The translations under genes were made by a program, and so were the position numbers. Positions 33,477 to 41,280 of a stretch of 64,000 bases of DNA are shown here, one piece after another. Position 1 is the stretch's first letter, and each line of letters opens with the position of its first letter. The notes beneath the pieces are model-generated. The model made no database searches. It was given only the letters and a program-made list of their open reading frames with translations, and was not told the origin of the DNA. The DNA comes from Planctomycetota bacterium (GTDB lineage: Bacteria; Planctomycetota; UBA1135; UBA2386): contig JADJWQ010000002.1 of assembly GCA_016716265.1 (NCBI GenBank), forward strand, positions 891,001 to 955,000. The letters run 5' to 3'.

Positions 33477-35302
33477 GTCTGTGTCGCATCGGCGACGACG
33501 ACCTCCTGCTCCGGATGACCGGCCTGCTCACGCACCGCGGTCCGGACGACGAGGGCGTCTGGTCTTCCGGCGACGTGCGCTTCGGCCACCGCCGGTTGTC
33601 GATCCTCGACCCGACCGACGCCGGCCACCAGCCGATGCGCAGCGACGACGGCGAGCTGTGCGTCACCTTCAACGGCGAGATCTACAACTTCCGCCAGCTC
33701 CGCGACGAGCTCGAGCACCTCGGCCACCGCTTCCACACGCGCACCGACACCGAGGTCCTGCTGCACGCGTACCGGCAGTGGGGTGACGACTTCGTCGGCC
33801 GCCTCGATGGCATCTTCGCGTTCGGCCTGTGGGACGAGCCGCGGCGCCGCCTGCTGCTCGCGCGCGACCACACCGGCGTCAAGCCGCTGTTCTGGCACGC
33901 GACCCGCGACGGCGGCCTCGCCTTCGCGTCGGAGCTCAAGGTGTTCCGGCTGCTGCCCGGCTTCCGCAGCGAGGTGAACCGCCGGGCATTGCGGTCGGCG
34001 CTGCGCTTCGCGTGCAACCTGGAGACGGAGTCGATGCTCGCCGGCGTGCACAAGCTGCTGCCCGGCGAACGGCTGGTCTGGACCGACGGCCGCATGGACG
34101 TCGCCAACTTCTGGACGCACCCCGACTGCCGGCCGCGCGACTGGGACCCGACCGAGCTCGCGACCACGTTGCGCGACACGCTCGCGCGCACCGTCGAGGC
34201 CCAGCTCGTCTCGGACGTCTCGCTCGGCGCGGCGCTGTCCGGCGGCCTGGACTCCAGCGGCATCGTCGCGCTGATGGCGCGCGCGGGCGGGAGCGTCAAG
34301 ACGTTCACCGTCGGGCACGGCCACGACGACCCCGACCTGATCAACGCCCGGCTCGTCGCCGAGCACTGCGGCACCGATCACTTCGAGCTGCTCGTCGACG
34401 CTCCCGACCTCGCCGACCTCGCGCCGCGCGTGATGTACTACCTCGAGGAACCCGCCGGCCAGATGGAGTCGGTGCAGATGTTCCTCAACTACGAGGCAGC
34501 CGCGAAGCACGTGAAGGTGCTGCTGGTCGGCGAGGGCTCCGACGAGCTGTTCGCCGGCTACGACCGCTTCAAGCTGTTCGACCAGAAGCTGCCGTTCACC
34601 GACGGCATGCGGCGCGCGTTGTACGAGCGCGTCTACATGTACGCGGACCGCCAGCCGCGCCACCCGCTCGCCTACGCCGTCGCGCGCGGCGCATGGGGCC
34701 CGCTGCCGGCGTCGCCGCTGAGCGATCCCCTGCCGCGCGCACCGGAGCCGCCGTTGCACGGCCTGTCGCGCGAGCGCGCGCTGGAGGTGGCGCTGAACTG
34801 GGACCAGCGCACCTACCTGCACCACCTGGCGCTCAAGCGCGCCGACGCGACCGGCATGGCGCACGGCCTCGAGCTGCGCGTGCCGTTCCTCGCCCGCGAG
34901 GTCGTCGAGCTGGCCGCGACGATCCCGGGCCGCTTCATGCGACTCGGCGGCGTGGAGAAGTGGATCCTCCGCGAAGCGCTGCGCCCGCTGCTGCCGGCGG
35001 CGATCATCGACCGCAAGAAGCGACCGTTCCAGATGCGTCACGGCCGCTCGCTGGTCGAGACGCTCGAGCTGATGGCCGAGCGCCTGCTGAAGCCCGCCGA
35101 CGTCGCGCGCCGCGGCTTCTTCGAGCCCGCGCGCGTCGCGACGCTGCTGCGGCGCCGGCCGAGCCGGCGCTCGCCGGTCATCGCCCAGCGCGTCTGGTCG
35201 TTCCGCGTGTGGGCGACGCTGCTCAGCGAGCTGTGGGCGCGTATCTTCATCGACCGCGATCCCGCCGCGCCCCCGCCGGCATCCCTCGAGGACGTCTCGT
35301 GA
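33461..35302 (+). CDS. asnB: Asparagine synthase (glutamine-hydrolysing)-type amidotransferase
   Basis: 613 residues. It begins MCGIVGLCRIGDDD, with the mature N-terminal Cys as glutaminase nucleophile (class II amidotransferase). THRGPDDEGVW, GHRRLSILDPTDAGHQPM and TFNGEIYNFRQLRDEL complete that domain. The synthetase part has the PP-loop SGGLDSSGIVALMA, LLVGEGSDELFAGYDRF and ADATGMAHGLELRVPFLA. The enzyme makes an amide from an aspartyl-type carboxylate with ATP and glutamine. In surface-glycan clusters such paralogues amidate sugar uronic acids (as proposed for WbpS-type proteins) rather than make asparagine, and the setting between a flippase and a CapK-like ligase supports that. It overlaps the flippase by 16 bases. 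Confidence 0.92.
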   Translation: MCGIVGLCRIGDDDLLLRMTGLLTHRGPDDEGVWSSGDVRFGHRRLSILDPTDAGHQPMRSDDGELCVTFNGEIYNFRQLRDELEHLGHRFHTRTDTEVLLHAYRQWGDDFVGRLDGIFAFGLWDEPRRRLLLARDHTGVKPLFWHATRDGGLAFASELKVFRLLPGFRSEVNRRALRSALRFACNLETESMLAGVHKLLPGERLVWTDGRMDVANFWTHPDCRPRDWDPTELATTLRDTLARTVEAQLVSDVSLGAALSGGLDSSGIVALMARAGGSVKTFTVGHGHDDPDLINARLVAEHCGTDHFELLVDAPDLADLAPRVMYYLEEPAGQMESVQMFLNYEAAAKHVKVLLVGEGSDELFAGYDRFKLFDQKLPFTDGMRRALYERVYMYADRQPRHPLAYAVARGAWGPLPASPLSDPLPRAPEPPLHGLSRERALEVALNWDQRTYLHHLALKRADATGMAHGLELRVPFLAREVVELAATIPGRFMRLGGVEKWILREALRPLLPAAIIDRKKRPFQMRHGRSLVETLELMAERLLKPADVARRGFFEPARVATLLRRRPSRRSPVIAQRVWSFRVWATLLSELWARIFIDRDPAAPPPASLEDVS

Positions 35303-35315
35303 TGATGGAGGTCCC

Positions 35316-36797
35316 GTGACTCGCCCGCCGCGCCCCGGACCGGTCGCGCGCGTCGCGCTCGGCGCCGGCCGCGCGCTCCTCGGCCGCCGCTTCAGCGCGC
35401 GCCTCGCCGAGCTGCGGAACGTCGAGATGCTGGCGCCGGCCGAGCTCGTCCGCCGCCAGCAGCAGCGCCTCGCCGAGATCACGCGGCACGCGGCGGAGAC
35501 GGTTCCGTTCTGGCGCGAGGCGTACCGCGAGCGCGGCCTGCGGCCCGACCACGTGCGCACGCTCACCGACCTGCGCGACCTGCCGGTCGTCGACAAGGAC
35601 GTGTTCCGCTCGCGCCCGCTCGAGGACTTCCTCAGCGAGGCGCTGCCCGCCCACCGGCGCCTGCCCTACACGACCTCCGGCTCGACCGGCGATCCGTTCC
35701 GCTTCGTGCTCGACCGCGCGGCGCTGCCGCTGGTCGCCGCGAGCCACCTGTACTTCGACTCCTGGTTCGGGATCGACCCGTTCGACCGCCACGTCCGCGT
35801 GATGGGCCCACCGGCAGCGGACGCCCCACCGGGCGCGGACACGCCGTTCGGCGCCCGACTGCGCTACCGGCTGAACGCCGCCCTGCAGCGCCGCTACGAG
35901 CGCCTCACCCAGCGTCGCTTCACGACGTTCCGCGTCACCGCCGACGAGCTGCGTCACGCGATCGAGCACTTCCGCGCGCGCTACGTGATGGGCTACACGT
36001 CGACCCTTGCCGCGCTCGCCGACGAGCTCCTGCGCGCGGGGTGGTCGTCGTCGTGGCCGATGAAGGCGATCGTGACCATCGCCGAGCCGCTCACCCCCGA
36101 GCGCCGCCGCGCGCTCGAAGAGTGCTTCCGCGGACCGGTCGCCAATCGCTACGGACAGCGCGAGTTCAAGTTCTGGTGCGCACAATGCGTGCCCGGCGAC
36201 CCGACGCGCTTCCAGGTCGTCACCGAGCTCGTCGCCGCGGAGACGGTGCACGCCGACGGCTCACCATGCGAGCCGGGCGAGCTCGGGCGTCTCGTGCTGA
36301 CGAACCTGCACAATCGCGTGATGCCGTTCCTCCGCTACGACACGCGCGACGTGGCGGCGCTCGGCCCGCCCGATCCCGCGCGCGCCGGCGGCCGTGGCTT
36401 CCCGTTCGTCGAGCGGCTCGACGGTCGCTCGCAGGAGGTGCTGGTCACCGCGGCCGGGCGGCGCATCGACCCGACGACCGTCGGCCACTTCCTGTTCGTC
36501 GTGAAGGGGCACGTCGACGCCGTGCGCCACTACCAGCTGCGCTGCCACGGCGACGCACGGGCGACGCTGCGGGTGGTGCCGGGCCCGGGCTTCCGCGACC
36601 CCGAGACCACCGCCCGGCTGCGCCGTGACCTCGCCGAGCTGCTCGGCGCGGGCGTCGACGTCGACGTCGAGACGGTCGCCGAGATCCCCCTGGAACGCTC
36701 CGGCAAGCGTCCGATCATCAAGCTGCTGCCCGCCGAACCGAACCCGCATGGATCCGGAGTCGACGAATCCCACTACTCGAGCCCCAGCGACGTCTGA
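35316..36797 (+). CDS. CapK-like AMP-forming ligase (phenylacetate-CoA ligase family)
   Basis: 493 residues. The N-terminus ITRHAAETVPFWREAYRERG is typical of CapK. The adenylate-forming motif is LPYTTSGSTGDPFRFVLDR (P-loop type). VMGYTSTLAALADELLRAG, ITIAEPLTPERRRALEE-like helix, NRYGQREFKFWCAQC and FLRYDTRDVAALGPPDP follow, then RLDGRSQEVLVTAAGRRIDPT and the C-terminal Lys region IPLERSGKRPIIK. CapK-type proteins occur in capsule loci and activate a carboxylate, possibly to acylate or amide-link sugars or amino acids. It sits right after asnB. GTG 35316 is the start, 13 bases after asnB. The 3' end overlaps the next gene by 50 bases. Confidence 0.88.
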   Translation: MTRPPRPGPVARVALGAGRALLGRRFSARLAELRNVEMLAPAELVRRQQQRLAEITRHAAETVPFWREAYRERGLRPDHVRTLTDLRDLPVVDKDVFRSRPLEDFLSEALPAHRRLPYTTSGSTGDPFRFVLDRAALPLVAASHLYFDSWFGIDPFDRHVRVMGPPAADAPPGADTPFGARLRYRLNAALQRRYERLTQRRFTTFRVTADELRHAIEHFRARYVMGYTSTLAALADELLRAGWSSSWPMKAIVTIAEPLTPERRRALEECFRGPVANRYGQREFKFWCAQCVPGDPTRFQVVTELVAAETVHADGSPCEPGELGRLVLTNLHNRVMPFLRYDTRDVAALGPPDPARAGGRGFPFVERLDGRSQEVLVTAAGRRIDPTTVGHFLFVVKGHVDAVRHYQLRCHGDARATLRVVPGPGFRDPETTARLRRDLAELLGAGVDVDVETVAEIPLERSGKRPIIKLLPAEPNPHGSGVDESHYSSPSDV

Positions 36798-38442
36798 CGC
36801 CGCACTCGGAGCCGCGCCGTCGCGCGCTCGCGCGTGGTGGACGGCGATGGTCGCGCTGTGTCTGCTGATCACCGCAGCGACGGTCTACGTCGGCAGCGCG
36901 CGCAACGGATTGCGCAATCCCGACGAGGCACACTATGCCGAGCAGGCGCGGTCGTTCCGCGACGAGGGGCGCTTCGAGCTCGGCTTCGTCCGCTTCCACC
37001 AGGTGAAGCAGCCGGCGGAGATCACGCATCCCGAGGACCTCTACCCGCCCGGCAACGGCATGCTGCTGCTGCTCGGCTGGAGCCTGGTCGGCGAGGGTGA
37101 CTTCGGCTCCGCGCTGCCGTCGATGCTGATCGCCGCGCTCCTGTTGCCGCTGCTGACGTTCGGGCTCGCGCGCCGGCTCGGTGCGTCACCGCCGTTCGCG
37201 TTCGGCTGCGGTGCCGCCCTGCTGTTCGACAGCCTCGTGCACGACCATGCCCACCAGGGGCTCGCCGACCTGCCGCTGGCGGCCGCCGTCACCGGAGCCC
37301 TGCTGCTCGCGCTCCGCCCGGGGCTCGTGTCGGCCGGGCTCGCCGGCCTCGTGATGGCGCTCGGCTTCTGGCTGAAGCCCGCGGCGCTGCTGTTCCTGCC
37401 GGCCATCTGGCTCGCACATGCGATCGCGCATTGCGGTGGCCTGCGCAGGGAGCCTCTCCGCCGGCTCGTCGGCACGACCGTGTTGTTCGGCGCCGTGTTC
37501 GCCGTCGCGGGCTGCTGGTGGCCGCTGCGCAATCTCGACATGTACGGCGACCCGCTGTACTCGGCCAACAAGTTCATCACCGCAGCCGCCAACGATCCGC
37601 GCTACGACTTCTTCTGGAACCGCAAGGTGTTCTGGGCCCACCCGGAGATCGACCTGCGTGCGTTCGCGTCGTCGCTGACCGATCGCGCGAGCCTGGTCGT
37701 GTGGGTCAAGCGGGTCGTCCAGCACGTCTACGACCTGATCGTCGTGCTCGGCCCGACGCTGTTCGGCGGCCTGTTCGCGGTCGGCGCCGTGCTGCTGCAC
37801 CGCGACCGTCGCGTGCTCGCCGCGCTCGCTGCGATACTCGGCTACTGCGTGACACTGTCGGTCGTGTTCGCGATCTACCCGCGCTACCTGCTGCCGCTGC
37901 TGCCGCCGATCGGGGCGGTGGCGTGGATCGCCGCCGACCGGCTCGCCGCGGTGGTCGCGGCCAGCAGCTCCCGCCCGCTCGGCAGCGCGCTGTGGCGACG
38001 ACCGCGAAACCTCGCGCTGCTGCTGACAGCGGTCTCGATCCTGCCGGGGAGCGCCGCGATCGCGCTCGAGGTCGTCAACGGCAAGGCTTTCGTCAACTAC
38101 CGCGATCTCGGCGCCGTGCAGGCCTGCGACTGGCTGAACGAACACGAGCCCGACACCGCGCGCGTCGTCGTGATGTCGCACGAGGCGCTGCGCCTGCGCC
38201 ACAAGACCGGCCACCGCACCGTCAACACACCCTGGGACGACCCGGAGGTCATCGAGCAGGTCGTGCAGCACTACGGGGTCGACTACGCGGTGCAGACTCA
38301 CGAGGGCGACTCCGCGCCCGAATCGAACCGCTTCTTCGTGCCGTACCTCGAGCGCTTCGGCGGCGCCTGGGAGCGCGTCGAGCTGCCGCCGGACGCCGAG
38401 TTCACGCTCTGGCGCCGCCTGGACGGCGACGGCCACCGCTGA
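36748..38442 (+). CDS. GT39/ArnT-like membrane glycosyltransferase
   Basis: 564 residues. Helix 1 (AMVALCLLITAATVYVGS) is followed by NGLRNPDEAHYAEQARSFRDEG, the GT-C acidic motif with Asp-Glu. About eleven helices follow. The loop AANDPRYDFFWNRKVFWAHPE and the C-terminal soluble domain (LNEHEPDTARVVVMSHEALRL) resemble ArnT and dolichol-phosphate mannosyltransferase relatives. The enzyme would add a sugar from a polyprenyl phosphate donor on the periplasmic side. I chose ATG 36748 because the open frame upstream (from 36625) lies fully inside the ligase gene; it still overlaps that gene by 50 bases. It is the last gene of the polysaccharide operon. Confidence 0.85.
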   Translation: MDPESTNPTTRAPATSDAALGAAPSRARAWWTAMVALCLLITAATVYVGSARNGLRNPDEAHYAEQARSFRDEGRFELGFVRFHQVKQPAEITHPEDLYPPGNGMLLLLGWSLVGEGDFGSALPSMLIAALLLPLLTFGLARRLGASPPFAFGCGAALLFDSLVHDHAHQGLADLPLAAAVTGALLLALRPGLVSAGLAGLVMALGFWLKPAALLFLPAIWLAHAIAHCGGLRREPLRRLVGTTVLFGAVFAVAGCWWPLRNLDMYGDPLYSANKFITAAANDPRYDFFWNRKVFWAHPEIDLRAFASSLTDRASLVVWVKRVVQHVYDLIVVLGPTLFGGLFAVGAVLLHRDRRVLAALAAILGYCVTLSVVFAIYPRYLLPLLPPIGAVAWIAADRLAAVVAASSSRPLGSALWRRPRNLALLLTAVSILPGSAAIALEVVNGKAFVNYRDLGAVQACDWLNEHEPDTARVVVMSHEALRLRHKTGHRTVNTPWDDPEVIEQVVQHYGVDYAVQTHEGDSAPESNRFFVPYLERFGGAWERVELPPDAEFTLWRRLDGDGHR

Positions 38443-38561
38443 GCGGTGGCCTGCCTGCCCCGGCCGACTCCGCACTGCGAGCCTCTCGCGGCTTGCATCG
38501 ACGCGGCCCGCGCCCCAGTCTGCCCTCCGACCCGCTTCGACTTCCCGCGAGGAACGTCCCG

Positions 38562-39338
38562 ATGACCGCTACCAACCGAGACGAACTGCAGCTCTCCCGT
38601 CGCTCCGCTCTGGGTCTGGTCGGCGCCTCGACGCTGCTCGGCGCGCCGGCGCTGGCCGCCAGCACCGCAGCCTGTGCAGGACCTGCCGTCGTCGCGCCGC
38701 GCGGCCCCGCCGGCGAGTATCAGCTGCCGCCGCTGCCGTACGCATCCGACGCGCTCGACGGCTTCCTGAGCCAGGAGATCCTGGAGCTGCACCACGACAA
38801 GCATCACGCCGGCTACGTGCGTGGCCTCAACAGCACGCTGGCCGCGCTGGCGGAGGCCCGCACGAAGGGTGACTACTCGGGCATCAAGGCGCTGAGCCGC
38901 GCGCTGGCCTTCCACGGCAGCGGCCATGTGCTGCACACGCTGTACTGGCACTCGATGAGCCCGAACGGCGGCGGCTCGCCGAAGGATGGCGTGCTGAAGA
39001 CGATGCTCGACGCGAGCTTCGGCAGCGTCGACGGCTTCCGCAAGCAATTCGGGGCGGCCACCAAGCAGGCCGAGGCGTCCGGCTGGGGCATCCTCGCCTA
39101 CGAGCCGCTCGGCGATCAGCTGATCGTCACGGCCGCCGAGAGCCACCAGCAGATGGCCGTCCAGGGCGCGATCCCGCTGTTGGTTTGCGACGTCTGGGAG
39201 CACGCCTACTACCTGCGCTACCAGAACCGCCGCAACGACTACGTCGACGCCTTCTTCGACGTGATCCACTGGGACTTCGCCGAGCAGCACCTCGCCGCGA
39301 CGCGCCAGGGCGCGGTCCAGGGCCACGGCGGGCGCTGA
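38562..39338 (+). CDS. Exported Fe/Mn superoxide dismutase with Tat-type signal
   Basis: 258 residues. A GAGGAA site precedes ATG 38562. The leader has a twin-Arg motif (LSRRSALGLVGASTLLG), so export through Tat as a folded, metal-loaded enzyme is likely. The enzyme starts at YQLPPLPYASDALDGFLSQE. Metal ligands are in LELHHDKHHAGYV, AFHGSGHVLHTLYWHSM and VCDVWEHAYYLRYQN, which gives the usual three His and one Asp. GWGILAYEP also matches. Whether it uses iron or manganese cannot be told from sequence. An SOD in the periplasm would protect envelope proteins and fits with the exported peroxidase and MsrA in this window. It is a single gene, convergent with the SGNH hydrolase. Confidence 0.93.
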   Translation: MTATNRDELQLSRRSALGLVGASTLLGAPALAASTAACAGPAVVAPRGPAGEYQLPPLPYASDALDGFLSQEILELHHDKHHAGYVRGLNSTLAALAEARTKGDYSGIKALSRALAFHGSGHVLHTLYWHSMSPNGGGSPKDGVLKTMLDASFGSVDGFRKQFGAATKQAEASGWGILAYEPLGDQLIVTAAESHQQMAVQGAIPLLVCDVWEHAYYLRYQNRRNDYVDAFFDVIHWDFAEQHLAATRQGAVQGHGGR

Positions 39339-39368
39339 GACCGCGCGGCGTGGCGCGCAGGCCTCAGC
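39334..39368. terminator. Nested inverted repeats at convergent junction
   Basis: Outer arms GCTGAG (39334-39339) and CTCAGC (39363-39368) contain the stop codons of both convergent genes. An inner CGCGC/GCGCG stem lies at 39342-39357. No T tract. Possible bidirectional terminator. Confidence 0.35.
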
Positions 39369-40659
39369 CCTCGCGCAGCACCGCCTCGAGCGCCTGCGCG
39401 ACGAGGCGATGCCCGCGCAGATCGAGGTGCTCGTCGCGCGGGATGTAGATGCCGTCCGCGCCGGCGTCCAGCGCGCGCCGGAACACCGGCAGCAGATCGA
39501 CGAAGCGTACGCCTAGCTGCACGCACAGCGCCCGTACGGCGGTCGCGAAGCCGCGGTCGGTCTCGTAGCCGCTCGGGAGGATCCGCTCGCGGTCGGCGTC
39601 GGTCGCGAAGCGCAGGCGGTCGCTCAGGACGCGCGCCGCGACCGGTAGGAAGACGACCACCAGCTCGACCCCCGCCGCGCGGCACAGCTCGTGACCCTCG
39701 CGCAGCGCGCGCTCGGTCTCCACCCAACCGCGCGGGCGCTGCCCGAGCCAGTCCCGCCGCACCGGGTAGCGCAGCGTGATCGGCAGCTCGGTGCCGTCGT
39801 CGAGCCGCAGCTCCGCGTAGTCGCCGCGCTTGTCGCGGTAGGTCTGCCGCACCAGTGGGGCGAAGAACGAGTTCTGCAGGAAGCGGTCGCGCAGCGGCAC
39901 CGTCTCGTGGTCGCCGTCGCGCCAGCGCACGAACTCCTCGGCGTCGGTCAGGTCGTTGCCCTCGAACAGCTGCCAGACCACGACGCGCGGCTTCGGGTCG
40001 CCGGCCAGCGCGTAGCGCTCGAGGACGATGCGCTCCTGCTGCGGTCCGTACGCGCCACGCCCGTAGTTGACGACCGTCTCGCCGAGCCGCTCACCGACGA
40101 TGCGCACGAAGGTGTCGTCCAGCTCGACCTGCGCGGCCTCGGTGTAGGAGTCGCCGAGGAACGCGATCGCGCCGCCGCGCGTGCCGTCCGGATTGCGGAA
40201 GCCGCGCTCGTCGGTCGCGTAGTGGACCACCCGGTCGGTCCCGCGCGGCGTGCCGCTCCACCGCACGCCCGGCTTGCGGACGAAGCCGAGCTCGGCATCG
40301 GCATCGCTGTCGAGCCGCGAGATGTGGGCGCCGTCCAGCCAGAAGTCCGGCGTCCACGCCCCGGCGACGAACAGCGAGAACGTCAGGTCGAACGCGGCCA
40401 GCGCAACGAGCGCCGCCAGCGTCGCGACACCGCCCTTCAGACCGACCGACCGCCGCCGTCGCGACGGGACGATCAGCAGCGCCGTCGCCAGCAGGGTGAC
40501 GATCAGCAGCGGGACGCCGAGGTAGACGTAGTGGAGCGGGTAGTAGCCGTACAGGAACCGACTGCCGCGCTCGCCGAGCAGCGGCAGCACGACGATGTAG
40601 CCGGTCGCGCACCACGCGCCGACGAGGAACAGCAGGTGGACGGTGCGGAACTTCGGCAT
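39364..40659 (-). CDS. Membrane-anchored SGNH/GDSL hydrolase family protein
   Basis: 431 residues. Three hydrophobic helices occupy the first 110 residues (LLFLVGAWCATGYIVVLPLL, YVYLGVPLLIVTLLATALLI, LAALVALAAFDLTFSLFV). The SGNH domain follows: AIAFLGDSYTEAAQVELDDTF carries the catalytic Ser, VVNYGRGAYGPQQE the oxyanion Gly, and VVWQLFEGNDLTD the Asn. PRDEHLDLRGHRLVAQAL supplies the catalytic Asp and His. In planctomycetes such proteins often act on O-acetylated surface glycans (AlgX-like), which is inferred. A TAGACT element 27 bases upstream may be the -10 box. A second SGNH protein lies at 61084. It is a single gene. Confidence 0.85.
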   Translation of the reverse strand: MPKFRTVHLLFLVGAWCATGYIVVLPLLGERGSRFLYGYYPLHYVYLGVPLLIVTLLATALLIVPSRRRRSVGLKGGVATLAALVALAAFDLTFSLFVAGAWTPDFWLDGAHISRLDSDADAELGFVRKPGVRWSGTPRGTDRVVHYATDERGFRNPDGTRGGAIAFLGDSYTEAAQVELDDTFVRIVGERLGETVVNYGRGAYGPQQERIVLERYALAGDPKPRVVVWQLFEGNDLTDAEEFVRWRDGDHETVPLRDRFLQNSFFAPLVRQTYRDKRGDYAELRLDDGTELPITLRYPVRRDWLGQRPRGWVETERALREGHELCRAAGVELVVVFLPVAARVLSDRLRFATDADRERILPSGYETDRGFATAVRALCVQLGVRFVDLLPVFRRALDAGADGIYIPRDEHLDLRGHRLVAQALEAVLREG

Positions 40660-40775
40660 CGGTTCGGGTGGCGGGGCGGCGCGCGAGTCTAACCCCCGGG
40701 CGCCGGCACGGTCAGCGTGGTCCGCCCGGAGCTCCCGGCGGCGCGAGCCGGCTCAGACGGTGACCCGTACGTGCA

Positions 40776-41162
40776 TCACAGCTCCTCCGGAAGCTGGTCC
40801 GGCACGTCGCTGCCGCGCACGAGCACGAGGATCGCCGAGTGCGGCACCACGAGGAACGCCTCGTTCTCGAAGCTGATCTCGATGGCGGCCTTCCGGAAGA
40901 ACAGCGCGTAGTCACCCAGCTCGACCTGCATCGGCAGGTAGCGCGGCGCCGCGTAGCCCTCCTTCCATGGCTCCGGCTCGTCCTGCGGCGGCGGCAGCGG
41001 GATGCCCGGCCCCTTGGCGACGACCGTCCCGCCGCGGACGTCCTCCTTCTCGACGACGCCCGGCGGCAGCACGAGACCGACCTTGGTGCGCTTCTCGGAA
41101 TCGTCCGCGCGGATCAGGACCCGGTCGCCGACGACCAGCAGTTCGCGATTGCCCTTTCGCAT
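40776..41162 (-). CDS. GroES-like co-chaperonin, stand-alone
   Basis: 128 residues. LLVVGDRVLIRADDSEKRTKVGLVLP is the Cpn10 N-terminus with a mobile-loop-like segment (LVLPPGVVEKEDVRGG). VVAKGPG matches the second strand and LGDYALFFRKAAIEISFENEAFLVV the C-terminal half. A 20-residue Pro-rich insertion (PLPPPQDEPEPWKEGYAAPR) interrupts the middle, which makes it longer than the usual 97 residues. No groEL gene is next to it, so it may be an extra copy. The open frame reaches 41210, but ATG 41162 is the natural start. A TAACCT -10-like element lies 20 bases upstream and faces the divergent secreted-protein gene. Whether it still caps a chaperonin is uncertain. Confidence 0.85.
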   Translation of the reverse strand: MRKGNRELLVVGDRVLIRADDSEKRTKVGLVLPPGVVEKEDVRGGTVVAKGPGIPLPPPQDEPEPWKEGYAAPRYLPMQVELGDYALFFRKAAIEISFENEAFLVVPHSAILVLVRGSDVPDQLPEEL

Positions 41163-41181
41163 GACCGTGGCTTCGTCCCAC

Positions 41182-41187
41182 AGGTTA
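41182..41187 (-). promoter_or_regulatory. Candidate -10 element (TAACCT) of the GroES-like gene
   Basis: GGCGCTAACCTG on the minus strand ends 20 bases before ATG 41162 and is the same octamer, GCTAACCT, as that before the gene at 30555. Confidence 0.4.
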
Positions 41188-41218
41188 GCGCCGACTCGGC
41201 ACCGCCGCACGACTGGAA

Positions 41219-41224
41219 TACAAT
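41219..41224 (+). promoter_or_regulatory. Candidate -10 element (TACAAT)
   Basis: GGAATACAATGC is the most AT-rich patch in the divergent gap and the closest match to TATAAT among the elements listed here, 57 bases before ATG 41281. No good -35 box is visible. Confidence 0.4.
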
Positions 41225-41280
41225 GCGGCGCTCATTCCGCCACGGCGCCGGCCGTGGCGTGCCTCCCTTTCCCGCACACC

